From NCBI GenBank assembly GCA_017537495.1, contig JAFYKS010000134.1, positions 1-6,050 on the forward strand: a stretch of 6,050 nt of DNA, in the 5' to 3' direction. Origin of the DNA: Bacillota bacterium. Lineage in GTDB: Bacteria; Bacillota; Clostridia; Peptostreptococcales; Anaerovoracaceae. Position 1 is the first letter of the stretch, and the number at the start of each line of letters is the position of its first letter. The notes under the pieces are model-generated. The model saw only the letters and a program-made list of their open reading frames with translations, did not search any database and was not told the origin of the DNA. A program made the translations under genes and the position numbers. This document shows positions 5,138 to 6,050 of this stretch, one piece after another.

Positions 5138-5521
5138 ATGAACAGAAAAGAAGCAAGAGAATTCGTAATGCAGTGCGTATTTCAGATGGAAGCTCAGCAG
5201 GATTTTGAAGCTCCGGATATTGAAAAGTACATTTCCAGAGCTGATCTGGGAGACCAGAAGGGATATGTTGAAAATCTGCTGAAAACCGTTTCTGCAAACA
5301 TCGAAGACATCAATACAAAGATTGACAGCTGCAGTGAAGGTTGGCCTCACCGCAGAATGGCAAAAATGGATCTGGCTATCATCCGTGTAGCAGCTGCGGA
5401 ATTATTATATGACCAGCATATGCCAAAAGCAGTGGCTATTAATGAAGCAGTAAACCTGGCTAAGATTTATGGTACTGACCAGTCTGCCAAGTTTGTAAAC
5501 GCTGTACTGGGGAAATTTTAA
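5138..5521 (+). CDS. nusB: Transcription antitermination factor NusB
   Basis: NusB binds boxA RNA with S10 (NusE) and helps RNA polymerase read through rRNA operons. The 127-residue all-helical protein is of normal length. Signatures are [18 protein letters not shown] (1-18), [20 protein letters not shown] (69-88), and the C-terminal [18 protein letters not shown] (95-112) with [12 protein letters not shown] (116-127). TAAGGAAG (5125-5132) serves as the ribosome binding site. It follows yqhY after 24 bases, and its TAA stop shares one base with the next ATG, so the three genes are probably cotranscribed. Confidence 0.95.
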   Translation: MNRKEAREFVMQCVFQMEAQQDFEAPDIEKYISRADLGDQKGYVENLLKTVSANIEDINTKIDSCSEGWPHRRMAKMDLAIIRVAAAELLYDQHMPKAVAINEAVNLAKIYGTDQSAKFVNAVLGKF

Positions 5522-6050
5522 TGAAAAAAAATCTGTCTGTTGGTATTGATACCAGCAACTACAAAACATCGGCGGCCGTTGTGGATGAAAATGGAGAAAT
5601 CCTGTTTAATCATCAGCAGCTTCTGAATGTAAAAAAAGGTGAGAGAGGGCTGAGACAATCGGAAGCTCTCTTTCAGCATGTTCAGAATCTGCCGTCTGTT
5701 TTTGAAGAGCTTTTTAAGACAGAAATGCCTGACGGAGGCGGTCTGATCCGTGATTATATCGGAGCAGTTTCCGTATCCACACGTCCGCGTCCCGTGGAAG
5801 GGTCCTATATGCCGGTCTTTACAGCAGGTCACGGATATGCCCGTGCACTGGCTGCCGGACTTGGTGTTCCTCTGTATGAGTTTTCTCATCAGGAAGGACA
5901 TATTGAAGCCATCCGCCATTACTCAGAACTTCGGGATGTAAATCCACTGATCTGTTTCCATTTTTCCGGTGGAACTACAGAAGCAATTCTGGTAAACGGC
6001 GATTATTCTGAAATTGTAGGCGGATCCAAAGACCTTGCATACGGTCAGGT
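5521..6050 (+). CDS. Divergent TsaD/Kae1-like (peptidase M22 family) protein, partial
   Basis: The frame opens at the ATG sharing its A with the nusB stop (TAATG) and runs off the right edge after 176 codons; TGGGGAA (5508-5514) is a weak ribosome binding site. The product begins with an ASKHA-type phosphate loop, VGIDTSNYKTSAAVVDENG (7-25). It then has HQEGH (123-127), matching the H-x-x-x-H metal-binding motif of TsaD/Kae1, and HFSGGTTEAILV (147-158), matching the nucleotide-binding VSGGHT region with His replaced by Thr. True TsaD, which makes the t6A modification of tRNA with TsaB and TsaE, normally reads ETSCDETA and SGGHT at these places. This is therefore better called a TsaD-like paralog, often labelled M22 peptidase or O-sialoglycoprotein endopeptidase. 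Its substrate is unknown to me, and the C-terminal half is not visible. Confidence 0.85.
   Translation, partial: MKKNLSVGIDTSNYKTSAAVVDENGEILFNHQQLLNVKKGERGLRQSEALFQHVQNLPSVFEELFKTEMPDGGGLIRDYIGAVSVSTRPRPVEGSYMPVFTAGHGYARALAAGLGVPLYEFSHQEGHIEAIRHYSELRDVNPLICFHFSGGTTEAILVNGDYSEIVGGSKDLAYGQ

Noticed and set aside
1..6050. tRNA, rRNA, CRISPR arrays, insertion sequences or attachment sites
   Set aside because: None was seen; the window is densely packed with + strand genes and shows no repeat arrays or transposase-like frames.

Overview
The window comes from the chromosome of an endospore-forming, low-to-moderate-GC Firmicute. It is most likely a clostridial anaerobe of the Lachnospiraceae type. 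The evidence is a complete eight-gene spoIIIA operon with strong AGGAGG-type ribosome binding sites, cysteine-rich cytoplasmic proteins, and a yqhY-nusB block directly behind spoIIIAH without the accB-accC pair that sits between them in Bacillus subtilis. The species assignment is inference. All supported genes are on the + strand.

Layout. Bases 1-43 probably hold the last codons of efp, the gene that commonly precedes spoIIIA. An AT-rich gap follows, then a very small gene (203-271) encoding a 22-residue lipoprotein-like peptide, which has its own strong ribosome binding site and is closed by a textbook intrinsic terminator (309-353). A good match to a sigma-E promoter (358-385) lies directly behind the terminator and leads into spoIIIAA-AB-AC-AD-AE-AF-AG-AH (419-4656). 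The genes overlap or are separated by at most 36 bases, so they form one transcription unit. About 16 bases after spoIIIAH a near-consensus sigma-A promoter with an extended -10 (4672-4700) starts a housekeeping unit: a yqhY-type Asp23/Gls24 gene, nusB, and a divergent TsaD/Kae1-like gene that runs off the right edge.

How the genes work together. The SpoIIIA proteins build the mother-cell half of the channel (the 'feeding tube') that spans the two membranes around the forespore and keeps sigma-G active. SpoIIIAA is the ATPase. AB, AC, AD and AE are membrane platform parts related to secretion systems. AF, AG and AH are ring-type proteins facing the intermembrane space, with AH docking to forespore SpoIIQ. 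The downstream unit serves growing cells (transcription antitermination and an Asp23-family protein).

Most notable points. SpoIIIAF is only 57 residues long (3520-3693): it has the two membrane segments but no soluble ring domain, and no room or reading frame remains for one. SpoIIIAG is only about 122 residues and runs straight through a compact ring-building fold, without the insertion that forms the beta-triangle and central ring of the B. subtilis protein. SpoIIIAE has no N-terminal signal peptide. Together these suggest a structurally reduced channel. The 22-residue lipopeptide gene between efp and the operon is the other candidate for something undescribed.
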